Notes: a model not told the origin generated them from the letters alone. A DNA stretch of 64,000 bases from Saprospiraceae bacterium (GCA_021604865.1 BQJU01000002.1:160291-224290), one strand, 5' to 3'. Positions 1 to 8,247 are shown, counted from the stretch's first letter. Translations and numbers: made by a program.

Positions 1-480
1 CTGGTATTGGTCGATGTTCCGGGCTTTTTGCCAGGAACCGATCAGGAATGGAATGGCATCATTGTTAACGGAGCTAAATTACTGTATGCTTTTAGCGAAG
101 CTACCGTGCCAAGAATTACCCTGATTACTCGCAAAGCCTATGGTGGTGCCTATGATGTGATGAATTCCAAACACATTGGAGCCGATATAAATTTCGCATG
201 GCCTTCGGCCGAAATTGCGGTAATGGGGGCCAAAGGTGCTTCCGAAATTATCTTCCGCAAAGAAATTAAAGCGGCAGAAGATCCAGCAAAAATGCTAGCC
301 CAAAAGGAACAGGAATATCAAGAGAAATTTGCACACCCTTATCGGGCCACTGCCAGGGGGTTTATTGACGAAGTGATTGATCCGAAAAACTCCCGGTCAA
401 AGTTGATTAAGGCTTTTGCTATGCTGGAAAATAAGGTTGCCCATCTTCCTCATAAAAAACACGGCAATATTCCGCTATAG
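1..480 (+). CDS. pccB: Propionyl-CoA/acyl-CoA carboxylase beta (carboxyltransferase) subunit, 3' part only
   Basis: The reading frame is open from base 1, so the gene begins upstream of the window; about 159 C-terminal codons are present. The visible part carries the carboxyltransferase C-terminal motifs [26 protein letters not shown] and [10 protein letters not shown], which are typical of PccB-type biotin-dependent carboxylases. These transfer carboxyl from carboxybiotin to propionyl-CoA (or acetyl-CoA) in the cytoplasm. The protein ends HGNIPL, the usual terminus of this family. It needs a biotin carboxylase/carrier partner; the biotin carboxylase at 19214-20686 is a possible partner but is not adjacent. 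Propionyl-CoA specificity is inferred from the motif set; an acetyl-CoA or mixed acyl-CoA enzyme is the alternative. Confidence 0.93.
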   Translation: MVLVDVPGFLPGTDQEWNGIIVNGAKLLYAFSEATVPRITLITRKAYGGAYDVMNSKHIGADINFAWPSAEIAVMGAKGASEIIFRKEIKAAEDPAKMLAQKEQEYQEKFAHPYRATARGFIDEVIDPKNSRSKLIKAFAMLENKVAHLPHKKHGNIPL

Positions 481-583
481 TCTAGACAAAGGCAGTTTTT
501 GTAAACTAAATTTTACGGTTTTTGTGTTTTCATAAAAGAAAGCGTACTCTCTTTACGTTGATCTTGGTAAAGCAACATCAATT

Positions 584-1399
584 ATGAAAATCCCCTCGCT
601 ATCCCTTGTAATCATCCTCTTTTGTTTGTATTCCGTTTCAGCTCAAAAGGATTCCCTCAGGTTTAAATCCTCAATGGAGGTCCAAAGAATAGGTATCGAC
701 GATGCTACGCTGATTGACCAAATGATGTATACCGTACCTGGCATTGGTAAAGATCCCCGCGATTTTCTACAACGGCAAAGTGTCAAACCTTATATGATGC
801 CCGTCCGGAAAGTAGGTTTTCGTGGCAAAGACCTTAGTTATGCGCTTGCCATGTGTTTGGAATTTTATGTCAATTTGGATAAAAACTTCAAAGTCAACCT
901 GAGTCCGGATTATATATCTCTTAACCTGGAAGGGAGTGGCAAAAAAATCAACGTACCTGAATCTTTTACCTTTTTAGTTAATGAAGGAACGGTTAGTGCA
1001 GCAATTATGCCTTATGATGCCAGCGCCATTACGGGTGCTGTTTATGCAACTCAGAAATTTCAAATCAACAACTATCTGCACATTTTCAGGGAGCTAACCA
1101 AAGATCGAGAGAAGATATTTGAAACCCGGAAAGCCTTGATGAGAGGAAATCCTGTGATCGTTGATTTGAAAACGAGTAGTAGTCTTAAGTCCCTAGATTC
1201 CAGTACCTGGAAACCACAGAGTGGCAATGAAATTTTCCCTTTGGTGGTTATCGGTTTTGATGAAAACCAGGAAGCCTTTGAGGTACTCAGTTGTTGGGGG
1301 CGCAATTGGGGTGATGGTGGTTATGCCTGGATCAAATACAGTGATTTTTCTCGTTATGCGACTAATGGGTACGTCATGGTTCCACAGGAAAAGTATTAG
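584..1399 (+). CDS. Exported papain-fold (C1-like) protein lacking catalytic residues
   Basis: This 271-residue protein has an N-terminal signal peptide (residues 1-20, ending VSAQK). The C-terminal half has the papain-family signature around the active-site Asn region, SCWGRNWGDGGYAWI (236-250), and a preceding FPLVVIGFD segment (218-226) that matches the usual HAVLIVGYD. Aligned by eye, the nucleophile motif GSCWAFA corresponds to GKDLSYA (81-87). The catalytic Cys would therefore be Asp83, the His would be Phe218 and the Asn would be Ser236. All three catalytic positions appear lost, which suggests a pseudo-peptidase with a binding, chaperone or inhibitor role. The gene lies 103 bp after the carboxylase and 25 bp before the phosphodiesterase. 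The fold call is good; the function is unknown. Confidence 0.7.
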   Translation: MKIPSLSLVIILFCLYSVSAQKDSLRFKSSMEVQRIGIDDATLIDQMMYTVPGIGKDPRDFLQRQSVKPYMMPVRKVGFRGKDLSYALAMCLEFYVNLDKNFKVNLSPDYISLNLEGSGKKINVPESFTFLVNEGTVSAAIMPYDASAITGAVYATQKFQINNYLHIFRELTKDREKIFETRKALMRGNPVIVDLKTSSSLKSLDSSTWKPQSGNEIFPLVVIGFDENQEAFEVLSCWGRNWGDGGYAWIKYSDFSRYATNGYVMVPQEKY

Positions 1400-1424
1400 T
1401 TTTGTCTTTTTTTAAAATCGAAAG

Positions 1425-1928
1425 ATGAAACGTATTGGCTTGATGTCGGATACACACAGCTATCTTGACAAAACTATTTTTTCTTATTTTGAAGAATGTG
1501 ATGAAATCTGGCATGCTGGTGATATCGGAGATGTGGCAGTAGCTGATGCACTGGAAAAATTTCGGCCTTTTCGTGCCGTTTATGGCAATATTGATGACCG
1601 ATCAATACGGAATCAATATCCTGAAGATCTTCGCTTTAATTGTGAGGGCCTTTCTGTGTGGATGACTCATATTGGGGGTTACCCTGGGCGTTACAGTCAA
1701 AGGGTGCGTCAACAATTACAAATCGATCCTCCAGGTTTGTTCATTTGTGGTCATTCTCATATCCTAAAAGTGATGCCGGATAAAAAGTTTAACCTCCTGC
1801 ATATCAACCCTGGAGCTTGTGGGCAGCATGGATTTCACTTAGTACGCACTATTATCCGATTTACCATTGATCAGGGTCAGGTAAAAGATTTAGAAGTGGT
1901 TGAGTTAGGGCGGCGTGGAAAGATTTAA
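1425..1928 (+). CDS. YfcE/MJ0936-type metallophosphoesterase
   Basis: A compact (167 aa) calcineurin-like phosphoesterase of the YfcE/MJ0936 family. Metal-binding motifs appear in the expected order: SDTHSY (residues 8-13), HAGDIGD (about 31-37), YGNIDD (about 53-58), TH near the middle, and GHSH (about 108-111), with a final NPGAC. Such enzymes are soluble dimetal phosphodiesterases acting on artificial diesters and possibly cyclic nucleotides; the natural substrate is rarely known. It follows the papain-like gene after 25 bp and is probably co-transcribed with it. It converges with the gamma-glutamyltransferase gene, whose end is 17 bp away. Confidence 0.9.
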   Translation: MKRIGLMSDTHSYLDKTIFSYFEECDEIWHAGDIGDVAVADALEKFRPFRAVYGNIDDRSIRNQYPEDLRFNCEGLSVWMTHIGGYPGRYSQRVRQQLQIDPPGLFICGHSHILKVMPDKKFNLLHINPGACGQHGFHLVRTIIRFTIDQGQVKDLEVVELGRRGKI

Positions 1929-1945
1929 GCGCCTGCAAACATGCT

Positions 1946-3655
1946 CTAAAACCCCTTCGCGTCATCGTCCGCATTTCTAGCATCTCCGACACCTTGTAAC
2001 CGGCCATCGGGCAATTTTTGAATAGCTTTAACCACAGCTATGGCCCCGACCTCATGGAATTGATGTCCTTTGGCCGCCAGCGCTTCCTGCGTTGCCGTAT
2101 CAAGGGTTCCCTCCTCCATCAAAATCTGATCAGGTAACCATTGATGGTGGAAGCGTTTGACGTTGACTGCCTGGTCTAAACTCATACCAAATTCTGCAAC
2201 ATTGATAAAAACCTGAAATACAGCTGTAATAATGGTTGAGCCTCCCGGAGAACCGAGCACCATGAATAAGTCGCCATTTTTTTCAATAATAGTAGGTGTC
2301 ATGCTACTCAGCATACGTTTGTTAGGTGCAATGGCATTTGCTTCTGCTCCCACCAGGCCAAATTGATTAGGTACTCCAGGCTTGACACTGAAATCGTCCA
2401 TTTCATTATTGAGAAAGAAGCCACCTTCATCCACCCATACCTTTGACCCAAAATTGGAATTGAGGGTGGTGGTTACCGACACCGCATTACCTTCCAGATC
2501 TACGACAGAAGTATGGGTTGTTTCGAAACTTTCCAGACCAATCGTAAAATTGCCCGCGTGTATAGATGCACTAACGGTGGCACTATCCGGAGAAAAATCG
2601 GCCATGCGATTCGTTAAATAATTTTTGGATAAGAGGGTATCAATTGGCACATCAAAAAAATCCGTATCTCCTAAGTGTTCTGCCCGATCAGCATAAACCC
2701 GACGTTCTATCTCCGCCATAAGGTGAACGGCTTCTACGGAATGAAATCCATAGGTTGAAATAGGGTAGGGCTCAATCATTTCCAACATTTGTAACAATGC
2801 AACACCACCGCTTGACGAGGGAGGCATGGAAATGACCTGATAATCTTTATAGGGCCTCACCAATGGCGTGCGCCAGCGAGCCTCATATCCCTGCAAATCC
2901 TCCAGGCTGATGATGCCATTGCCTTGTTGCATTTCTGTCAAAATAGCTTCAGCGGTTGGGCCGGCATAAAACCCAGCTTTTCCCTGATCACGTATTCGTT
3001 CAAGCGTTTGAGCAAGTTTGGTCTGTTTTAATACTTCACCAGCCTGCCAGTTGCCCTTTACAAAGGGGCAATCGGGGCCGTTGTATTTTTGGAAGGCCTC
3101 TTGGAAGCGATTTAGCCGACTTGCTTCAGTTTCGGTAATGGAAAAACCTTCAGCAGCCAGTTTGATGGCCGGTTCAATTAATTGTCGAAGGTCCAGCTTG
3201 CCATACTTTTCATGAACAGCGATCAGACCAGACACTGTACCGGGAACTCCAGCTGCCAGATGTCCCTCCGTACTTAGATCAGGAATGACATTACCCAAAC
3301 TATCAAGATACATATCCCTACTCGCTTTAGAAGGCGCTTTCTCTCTGTAATCAATGGCCGCATTTTCTCCATTGGCCTGACGAATCACCATAAAACCACC
3401 ACCACCGAGATTGCCGGCACGGGGATAGACCACGGCTATAGCGTATTGCACAGCTACGGCAGCATCGATAGCATTACCACCGGCTCGCAGAATATCTCTC
3501 CCAATTTCCGATGCCAATGGGTGTGGAGAAACCACCATAACAGAATCTTCAACCAAATTTTTTTGAATCAAATAATTTGGCGCTTCAGGCATGTTTCTGC
3601 AGGAAAAAAGGAAAAGAAACCCAGATAAAATAAAAATAAAAGCTGGTATTTTCAT
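1946..3655 (-). CDS. ggt: Gamma-glutamyltransferase (glutathione hydrolase) lipoprotein
   Basis: This 569-residue protein starts with a lipoprotein signal (FLFLFSC, Cys19), so it is probably anchored in the periplasm or outer membrane. It follows the full Ntn-hydrolase GGT plan: large subunit to about residue 378, then the autoprocessing site before TTHTSVVD (Thr379 as predicted nucleophile), and the small subunit with GSPGGSTI near the oxyanion site. The family cleaves the gamma-glutamyl bond of glutathione and gamma-glutamyl peptides, or transfers it to amino acids. The ending ADDDAKGF is common in bacterial GGTs. The gene is transcribed alone; the 512-bp space upstream separates it from the DUF2911 gene. 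Confidence 0.93.
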   Translation of the reverse strand: MKIPAFIFILSGFLFLFSCRNMPEAPNYLIQKNLVEDSVMVVSPHPLASEIGRDILRAGGNAIDAAVAVQYAIAVVYPRAGNLGGGGFMVIRQANGENAAIDYREKAPSKASRDMYLDSLGNVIPDLSTEGHLAAGVPGTVSGLIAVHEKYGKLDLRQLIEPAIKLAAEGFSITETEASRLNRFQEAFQKYNGPDCPFVKGNWQAGEVLKQTKLAQTLERIRDQGKAGFYAGPTAEAILTEMQQGNGIISLEDLQGYEARWRTPLVRPYKDYQVISMPPSSSGGVALLQMLEMIEPYPISTYGFHSVEAVHLMAEIERRVYADRAEHLGDTDFFDVPIDTLLSKNYLTNRMADFSPDSATVSASIHAGNFTIGLESFETTHTSVVDLEGNAVSVTTTLNSNFGSKVWVDEGGFFLNNEMDDFSVKPGVPNQFGLVGAEANAIAPNKRMLSSMTPTIIEKNGDLFMVLGSPGGSTIITAVFQVFINVAEFGMSLDQAVNVKRFHHQWLPDQILMEEGTLDTATQEALAAKGHQFHEVGAIAVVKAIQKLPDGRLQGVGDARNADDDAKGF

Positions 3656-3889
3656 TTTTGGTACGGTAGTTGTATAGAACTGTGTAATTGATGATTATTT
3701 GGAAAAGTAGGGTGATCCGAAGATTTTGGAGGAAGTCATTCAGGTTGAAAAATACTACCACTAAATCAACTCTGAATTTCGCAATACTCTTGGAGATCAC
3801 AAAAAAAATCCAACTTCTTTTCTAAAAAGATTACATAATGGTTGAATGAGTCAGTAGGTATAACCGATTTTGGATGAACAATCAATCGT

Positions 3890-4044
3890 AGGGTGCAATT
3901 CACAGATGTCTTTAAACCGGAGGTGACGTGGGGTCTGATTCCAGGTGCTCTTTATGATTGCACCCCTTTTAAGATATTATGGTTAATTATTTACTGGCTT
4001 ATGTAAGTTTGGTGTCATCCACTTCTTGTGGATGGCACTTTTTT
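3890..4044 (+). ncRNA. Candidate small structured RNA with its own terminator
   Basis: The segment is closed by the perfect 9-bp inverted repeat GGGTGCAAT (3891-3899) and ATTGCACCC (3957-3965). Inside it CAC/GTG, AGA/TCT, GTC/GAC and ACC/GGT can pair in nested order around a GGA loop. The terminator hairpin and T6 run at 4012-4044 would end the transcript, giving an RNA of about 150 nt. The 5' end is a guess because no clear TAnnTTTG element was found just upstream. I do not recognise SRP RNA, tmRNA, RNase P or a riboswitch core; 6S-type RNA cannot be tested by eye. The strand is supported by a G-U pair in the terminator that would be an A-C mismatch on the other strand. Confidence 0.4.
4012..4044 (+). 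terminator. Intrinsic terminator, plus strand
   Basis: GTGTCATCCAC (4012-4022) pairs with GTGGATGGCAC (4028-4038) over 11 bp with one G-U pair and a 5-nt TTCTT loop, followed directly by TTTTTT (4039-4044). No plus-strand protein gene lies upstream, so it probably ends a small RNA. Confidence 0.75.
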
Positions 4045-4075
4045 GTACGCAGAGGTTCAACCTTTGTGGTGGAAT

Positions 4076-4112
4076 AAAGAAAAAGCGGCTTATTCCTTTC
4101 GGAATAAACCGC
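4076..4112 (-). terminator. Intrinsic terminator of the DUF2911-TPR gene
   Basis: Read on the minus strand, GCGGTTTATTCC and GGAATAAGCCGC form a 12-bp stem (one G-U pair) capped by a GAAA tetraloop and followed by TTTTTCTTT. It lies 56 bp after the stop codon of the gene that ends at 4168. The opposite strand would have a mismatch where the G-U pair is, so the minus strand is the functional one. Confidence 0.85.
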
Positions 4113-4167
4113 GTTGTGCCACATCATCATTTAATCTTAAAATATTTCACCAAGAACAGATCGTTCT

Positions 4168-5472
4168 TTATGGTTTCATTTTTTCAGCATCAACACCCAA
4201 CTGGAGCAATACTCTGAGGCTGTTGGCCTTTACATTAGCTGGTGGATTGAGCGATAATGACTTTTTCAAAGCTTCGATAGCTTTTTCCTTCTGGTTATTC
4301 TTGGCATAACCTTCGCCAAGACTATCCCAAACGTTGGGATCTTCCGGATTTTTTTGTGTGTTGGCTTCGAAGATTTCCACCGCTTCGTTAGTTTTTCCGC
4401 TGAATAACAATTGGTAGCCGTAGGTGTTTAATTCAGCATTTGAACCTTTGGCAATGGCTTCTTTTTTAATTTTCTCCGAAGCTTTGATATCCCCTTTCTT
4501 AGCCAATATGGTAGCCTGGCTTATCATATTGGTCATGTTCGGATTCATTTTTACCGACGTTTCGGATAATTTAACCGCTTCGTCCCACATTTCAATACTG
4601 CTAGCGTAATTGGCTGCGGCCTCCCATTCTTTCCAAGTGCAAGGGGAGGCATTTAAATCATTTTTCAGGGTGTTTAGCACCATTTTTTTGTCTGCGGCCT
4701 CATTACCTGAGGAATTTACTTTAGCGGTTAGTTGAGCTTTAACCATCATGTTTTGGGGGTTGGGACTCATAAATACTGAACGGCTTGCCCATCCCAGCGC
4801 TTCTTTTTGGTTAACATCATTTCGAAGGCAGTAATTTGCCGCCTCATTCCAGCCTTGCCAGGACCATCCTGGCTTGGTGCGTAGCTGGTCTCTCAAACTT
4901 GCCAACGTTTGGTTGTGTACATCAGAAGTAACTGTGAATGCAATTTTTTTATCCGACCAATTTAAGGCGCATACTGCTTTATCTGTACCCAGACCTTCAA
5001 ATTCGTAAGTCAAATACTCGTAGAAATGATCAGCTTTTTGCATAGGCACTTCTACTCTCAGCGCATCTTCTTCTTCATTATAGGAGAAACTGCCCCAGGA
5101 CGAGTTGTTTTTAGAAAAAATTACGGTACACTTTTGTTCTCCAGGAATCATGTGAAGACCATAAACACCTGCAGCCAGAGGTTGGCCCTCAATGTTTACT
5201 TCTTCACTTACTTTGAAGACGGTATTGTCATTGGCACCAGCCCGCCAAACCGCTCCGTAGGGCACTAATTTGCCCCAGATTTCGCGGTCTTTAACCGCTG
5301 GACGAAAATAAACAACCCCTACATCTGTCAATCCAATTTGCTGATATACTTTTGCTTTTGGACTGGCGTAGGGGGTTTTGGTCAATTGTGTTTGACCGAT
5401 TGCCTGTTGAAAACAAAAAATACTAAGAACAAAAAAAAGTGGTGTCAGTAGTAAAGGAGTTGATTTCATCAT
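4168..5472 (-). CDS. Exported DUF2911 protein with TPR repeats
   Basis: The 434-residue protein begins with a signal peptide ending near AIGQ (residue 27). Residues about 30-175 form a DUF2911 domain (YASPKAKVYQQIG, VYFRPAVKDREIWG, VWRAGANDNT, AGVYGLHMIPG), a family common in Bacteroidota with no settled function. Residues about 190-430 are helical tetratricopeptide-like repeats; the best is DPNVWDSLGEGYAKNNQKEK near the C-terminus. The protein is probably periplasmic and acts as a binding scaffold. The promoter region carries twin LytTR boxes, and the LytTR regulator gene is the next gene upstream, so control by that regulator is likely. Confidence 0.85.
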   Translation of the reverse strand: MMKSTPLLLTPLFFVLSIFCFQQAIGQTQLTKTPYASPKAKVYQQIGLTDVGVVYFRPAVKDREIWGKLVPYGAVWRAGANDNTVFKVSEEVNIEGQPLAAGVYGLHMIPGEQKCTVIFSKNNSSWGSFSYNEEEDALRVEVPMQKADHFYEYLTYEFEGLGTDKAVCALNWSDKKIAFTVTSDVHNQTLASLRDQLRTKPGWSWQGWNEAANYCLRNDVNQKEALGWASRSVFMSPNPQNMMVKAQLTAKVNSSGNEAADKKMVLNTLKNDLNASPCTWKEWEAAANYASSIEMWDEAVKLSETSVKMNPNMTNMISQATILAKKGDIKASEKIKKEAIAKGSNAELNTYGYQLLFSGKTNEAVEIFEANTQKNPEDPNVWDSLGEGYAKNNQKEKAIEALKKSLSLNPPANVKANSLRVLLQLGVDAEKMKP

Positions 5473-5514
5473 TGAAAAATTTGATAAAGAAAAATTCGGG
5501 TGATTTCTTGATGA

Positions 5515-5546
5515 TAAAATTAGGAGGCTTTTTTCCGAATGGCAAA
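5515..5546 (-). promoter_or_regulatory. Bacteroidota-type promoter of the DUF2911-TPR gene
   Basis: On the minus strand a -33 element TTTG (plus positions 5543-5546) is followed after 20 nt by TAATTTTA (5515-5522), one base from the TAnnTTTG consensus. This spacing is normal for the phylum's primary sigma factor. The predicted start site is near 5508, giving a leader of about 35 nt before the ATG at 5472. The -33 element lies 9 nt downstream of the nearer LytTR box. Confidence 0.6.
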
Positions 5547-5550
5547 CATA

Positions 5551-5588
5551 TTGTGATCAACGGTTGAGATTGTGATCAACGGTTGGAG
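5551..5588 (-). promoter_or_regulatory. Twin LytTR-type operator (direct repeat)
   Basis: A 16-bp sequence, TTGTGATCAACGGTTG on the plus strand, occurs twice without mismatch at 5551-5566 and 5570-5585 (period 19 bp). On the minus strand each copy contains ACCGTTGAT (5556-5564 and 5575-5583), a perfect fit to the published LytTR half-site pattern [TA][AC][CA]GTTN[AG][TG]. Tandem direct repeats just upstream of the -33 element are the usual arrangement for activation by LytTR regulators. The spacer between boxes is 10 bp rather than the commonly quoted 12-13 bp. The site lies between the LytTR regulator gene and the DUF2911 gene. Confidence 0.65.
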
Positions 5589-5590
5589 GA

Positions 5591-6376
5591 TTATTGACTT
5601 CTGAGGTCTTTGTCTTCCAAATAGGCATATATTTCTTCGCGGTATCCACGACTGGAAGTCAATTCAGTTTCATTTTTTAACCGAACCAGGTATTGGTTAT
5701 TACCAATATATTTTGCCGATTGAATGAAATGCCGATTGATGAGAATGGAACGATGAATTTGTAAAAACTGGTCCTGATTGAGTTGCTCTCTTAGTGCTGC
5801 AAGTGTTTGCCGATATAGAAATGATTTTTCACGCTGATGAATTTTGACATAATTACCATGGGATTCAAAATAATAGGTATCCGCTACATTGAGGAGTGTC
5901 GCTTTTCCTTTCTCTTTTATCTCAAAATGAGTAAGGCCTTGCACTGTTTTTGCTTTGTGGTCTTCAAGTAATTGAACCATCTTTTGGTGTAATAAGGCAT
6001 TTTCCTTCAGGTATATTTGTTTCTTGGCGTGTTCCAAGGCAATAGTAAACCGTTCATCATCATAGGGTTTTAGTAGATAATCTACTGCGTGAACACCAAA
6101 TGCTTTTAGTGCATATTGGTCGTAGGCGGTAACAAAAATAATGAATGGAAGGATGCCTTTTCCGGCCTTGGTCAAAACATCAAAACCACTGAAGTCCGGC
6201 ATTTGCACATCAAGAAAAACGAGGTCGGGTTGGTATTGTTGAATTTTGTCGAGCGCCTCTTTCCCATTTTTACATTCTCCAATTAACTGGATATATTCAA
6301 ACTGCTGTAACAAATGAACAATCCTTGCCCGTGCAAGGGGTTCATCATCTACAACTATGGTTCGAATTTTTTTCAT
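5591..6376 (-). CDS. LytTR family response regulator
   Basis: The 261-residue protein has a receiver domain (residues 1-120) with acidic pocket DDE at 10-12, phosphoacceptor Asp56 in FLDVQMPD, and Thr/Lys positions in FVTAYDQYALKAF and LLKPYDDERF. The C-terminal LytTR DNA-binding domain (about 155-255) includes YFESHGNYVKIH, QIHRSILINRHFI and TSSRGYREE. It is the cytoplasmic partner of the LytS-type kinase encoded 42 bp upstream. A twin LytTR box begins right behind its stop codon, in front of the DUF2911-TPR gene, which is the best candidate target. Confidence 0.93.
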   Translation of the reverse strand: MKKIRTIVVDDEPLARARIVHLLQQFEYIQLIGECKNGKEALDKIQQYQPDLVFLDVQMPDFSGFDVLTKAGKGILPFIIFVTAYDQYALKAFGVHAVDYLLKPYDDERFTIALEHAKKQIYLKENALLHQKMVQLLEDHKAKTVQGLTHFEIKEKGKATLLNVADTYYFESHGNYVKIHQREKSFLYRQTLAALREQLNQDQFLQIHRSILINRHFIQSAKYIGNNQYLVRLKNETELTSSRGYREEIYAYLEDKDLRSQ

Positions 6377-6418
6377 GCTCTGACCCTTTTTTTACTTTTT
6401 TTTGCGGATCATACTATT

Positions 6419-7531
6419 CTAATTCCCATTGGAGCTTCTTTTCTCAAAGGGTATGCTCAAGGTTACTGCAAATCCCTTATCTTTTTTAGATTCTATACAA
6501 AAATCATAACGACCTGGATACAACAATTCCAGCCGGTCTTTCACATTCTTCAACCCTATGCCACTAGAAAGCAAGGCCTTCTGGTCTTTATTTGTGCCTT
6601 TCCCATCATCAGAAATTTTCAAGTGCAATTGATTGTCTCGAAGACAAGTTTTTACTTCAATCACTCCATCACCGATTTTTTTTGCAAAGCCATGTTTTAC
6701 GGCATTTTCCATTAGTGGTTGGAGTATCAGATTTGGCACAAGCGCATTGAGTGTCTGTTCCTCAATTTCGTATTTCACCCTTAAACGATCGTTAAAACGC
6801 ACTTGTTCAATATCGAGATAACTTCGCACAAATTCAACCTCATCCCGAAGTTCAGTTAGATTCTCATTGTCACCCTCGAGTACTTTACGCAATAATCCCC
6901 CCAATTTTGAGACAATTTTCTGAGCGCCTTTTACATTGAATTCCATCAGTGAGGAGATCGTATTCAGGGTGTTAAATAGAAAATGGGGTTGTAGTTGTAA
7001 TCGTAAAGCATCCAGTTGAGCTACCGAAAGTTGGTTTTCTAATTGCACTAATTCCAACTCTTTGGTTCGGAATTTACGTTGAGAATCAATAGCAGTGAAC
7101 ACGGCATAGATTATCCAATATTCAATCAAACGAGCAATGATTGCTGAAGGATACAGGCCGATAATGGTATGCATTGCTTCCCAGCTTATCTTCTCGATAC
7201 CTAAAAGGTGAAATGGAATAACAATGATAACGTTGGAAAGCGTCTCATGTAAAAATGACATGAAAATACTAGCGGCTATAGCCTTGTTCCGTTCTGACCA
7301 CGGGGCAGGAGAATAAACTCGGTATTGGGTTACAAAATAGTAAACGATAGGGGTGAGTAACCCCCACAAGACATTATTGGCCAGATGTACTACGACCATG
7401 TGTCGCATACGTTCGGGGTTAAATTCTCCCCAGTATGCGTAGTATAGGTAACTCTTAAGTATAAAAAGGCCTGCCAGGACAAAGCCAGCCAAGATGGCTA
7501 GCCAGTACGGAAAAGGCATACGTTTTTTCAT
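6419..7531 (-). CDS. LytS/YehU-type sensor histidine kinase
   Basis: The 370-residue membrane protein has four predicted transmembrane segments in residues 8-150. A His_kinase domain follows with LQPHFLFNTLNTISSLM (phospho-acceptor His183) and a HATPase region with the N-box QPLMENAVKHGF, the G1 motif SDDGKG and the G2 motif SSGIGLKNVKDRL. This is the classic LytS/YpdA architecture: the input domain sits in the membrane with little periplasmic sequence. It is co-transcribed with the response regulator 42 bp downstream. The signal is unknown. An isolated LytTR half-site ACCGTTAAT lies at 7553-7561 upstream of its start and could allow autoregulation, but a single box is weak evidence. Confidence 0.92.
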   Translation of the reverse strand: MKKRMPFPYWLAILAGFVLAGLFILKSYLYYAYWGEFNPERMRHMVVVHLANNVLWGLLTPIVYYFVTQYRVYSPAPWSERNKAIAASIFMSFLHETLSNVIIVIPFHLLGIEKISWEAMHTIIGLYPSAIIARLIEYWIIYAVFTAIDSQRKFRTKELELVQLENQLSVAQLDALRLQLQPHFLFNTLNTISSLMEFNVKGAQKIVSKLGGLLRKVLEGDNENLTELRDEVEFVRSYLDIEQVRFNDRLRVKYEIEEQTLNALVPNLILQPLMENAVKHGFAKKIGDGVIEVKTCLRDNQLHLKISDDGKGTNKDQKALLSSGIGLKNVKDRLELLYPGRYDFCIESKKDKGFAVTLSIPFEKRSSNGN

Positions 7532-7700
7532 ACAAGCGTCAAATTCTAAGAAACCGTTAATAGACTTGTTTCGTTTTCACCAGCCTATATCTAAGATGCG
7601 AAGTAATCAAAAAAACTGGAGAAATACTACCTCTTTGGGATAGATGGTTTAAAATGTGACCGTTGTTGAAGGTGTTTTGATAAAATCCGACTATTTTTGA

Positions 7701-8243
7701 CTATTCTGCCTCCGCCATTTTAGCTTCCATGGACTTGAGGTATTTATTGAGTCGTTCCATCGGTTTTACAATGGCAACCCGCCCGGAACGAACAAATTCA
7801 TAGATGCCTATAACTTTTAAGTCATTCAGCAGGCTAGCAATTTCTTCTTCGTGACCTGTTTTTTCAATGACTACATACTCAGGTTCAATTACCAAAACCC
7901 GGGCATTATGCGATCGGATTATCTTTTCTACCGTATCACCATTAGAAAAGACTGACGTAGGAACTTTATAAAGCGCAATTTCCTGATAAACGATTTCATC
8001 TGCTTCGTAAAAAAAAGCCTTCAGTACGTCCACCTGTTTCTCCAATTGAGCCACTAATTTTTTGACCATCTCCAAAGGAACTTCAACTACGATTGTAAAA
8101 CGATGAATACTTTGGATAGAGGATTGTGAGGTTGTCAGGCTTAATACATTGATGTGCCGACGGGTAAAAATCGAAACAACCCTCGACAAAAGTCCGGTTT
8201 GATTTTCTGTAAAAACCGTGATAGTATATTGGTTGATATCCAT
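7701..8243 (-). CDS. ilvN: Acetolactate synthase small (regulatory) subunit
   Basis: The protein (180 aa) begins with an ACT domain (INQYTITVFTENQTGLLSRVVSIFTRR, residues 3 to about 75), the valine-binding module of IlvN/IlvH regulatory subunits, followed by the C-terminal ALS regulatory domain (about 85-165). It binds the catalytic subunit encoded 4 bp upstream and confers activity and feedback inhibition by valine. The tail RLNKYLKSMEAKMAEAE is a short helix beyond the standard domain. It is the last gene of the ilvD-ilvB-ilvN operon; no clear terminator was seen after it. Confidence 0.95.
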   Translation of the reverse strand: MDINQYTITVFTENQTGLLSRVVSIFTRRHINVLSLTTSQSSIQSIHRFTIVVEVPLEMVKKLVAQLEKQVDVLKAFFYEADEIVYQEIALYKVPTSVFSNGDTVEKIIRSHNARVLVIEPEYVVIEKTGHEEEIASLLNDLKVIGIYEFVRSGRVAIVKPMERLNKYLKSMEAKMAEAE

Positions 8244-8247
8244 AATA

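Larger units (their letters stand above)
3656..4167. other. 512-bp intergenic region with two opposed terminators and a structured segment
   Basis: No convincing protein gene is present. On the plus strand there is a 44-codon basic reading frame starting at an ATG at 3691, which I regard as chance. From about 3890 to 3965 the sequence is rich in short pairings closed by a 9-bp inverted repeat. A plus-strand intrinsic terminator follows at 4012-4044, and a minus-strand terminator for the DUF2911 gene lies at 4076-4112. Because the ggt gene starts at 3655 and runs leftward, any plus-strand transcript ending at 4044 must begin inside this region. Confidence 0.7.

Noticed and set aside
3691..3825. 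44-codon basic reading frame in the space after ggt
   Set aside because: It has no ribosome-binding or promoter support and no recognisable features; its start precedes the structured RNA candidate by 200 bp.
7553..7667. LytTR boxes upstream of the histidine kinase gene
   Set aside because: One half-site ACCGTTAAT matches and one imperfect match lies 106 bp away; without a tandem pair this is within chance.
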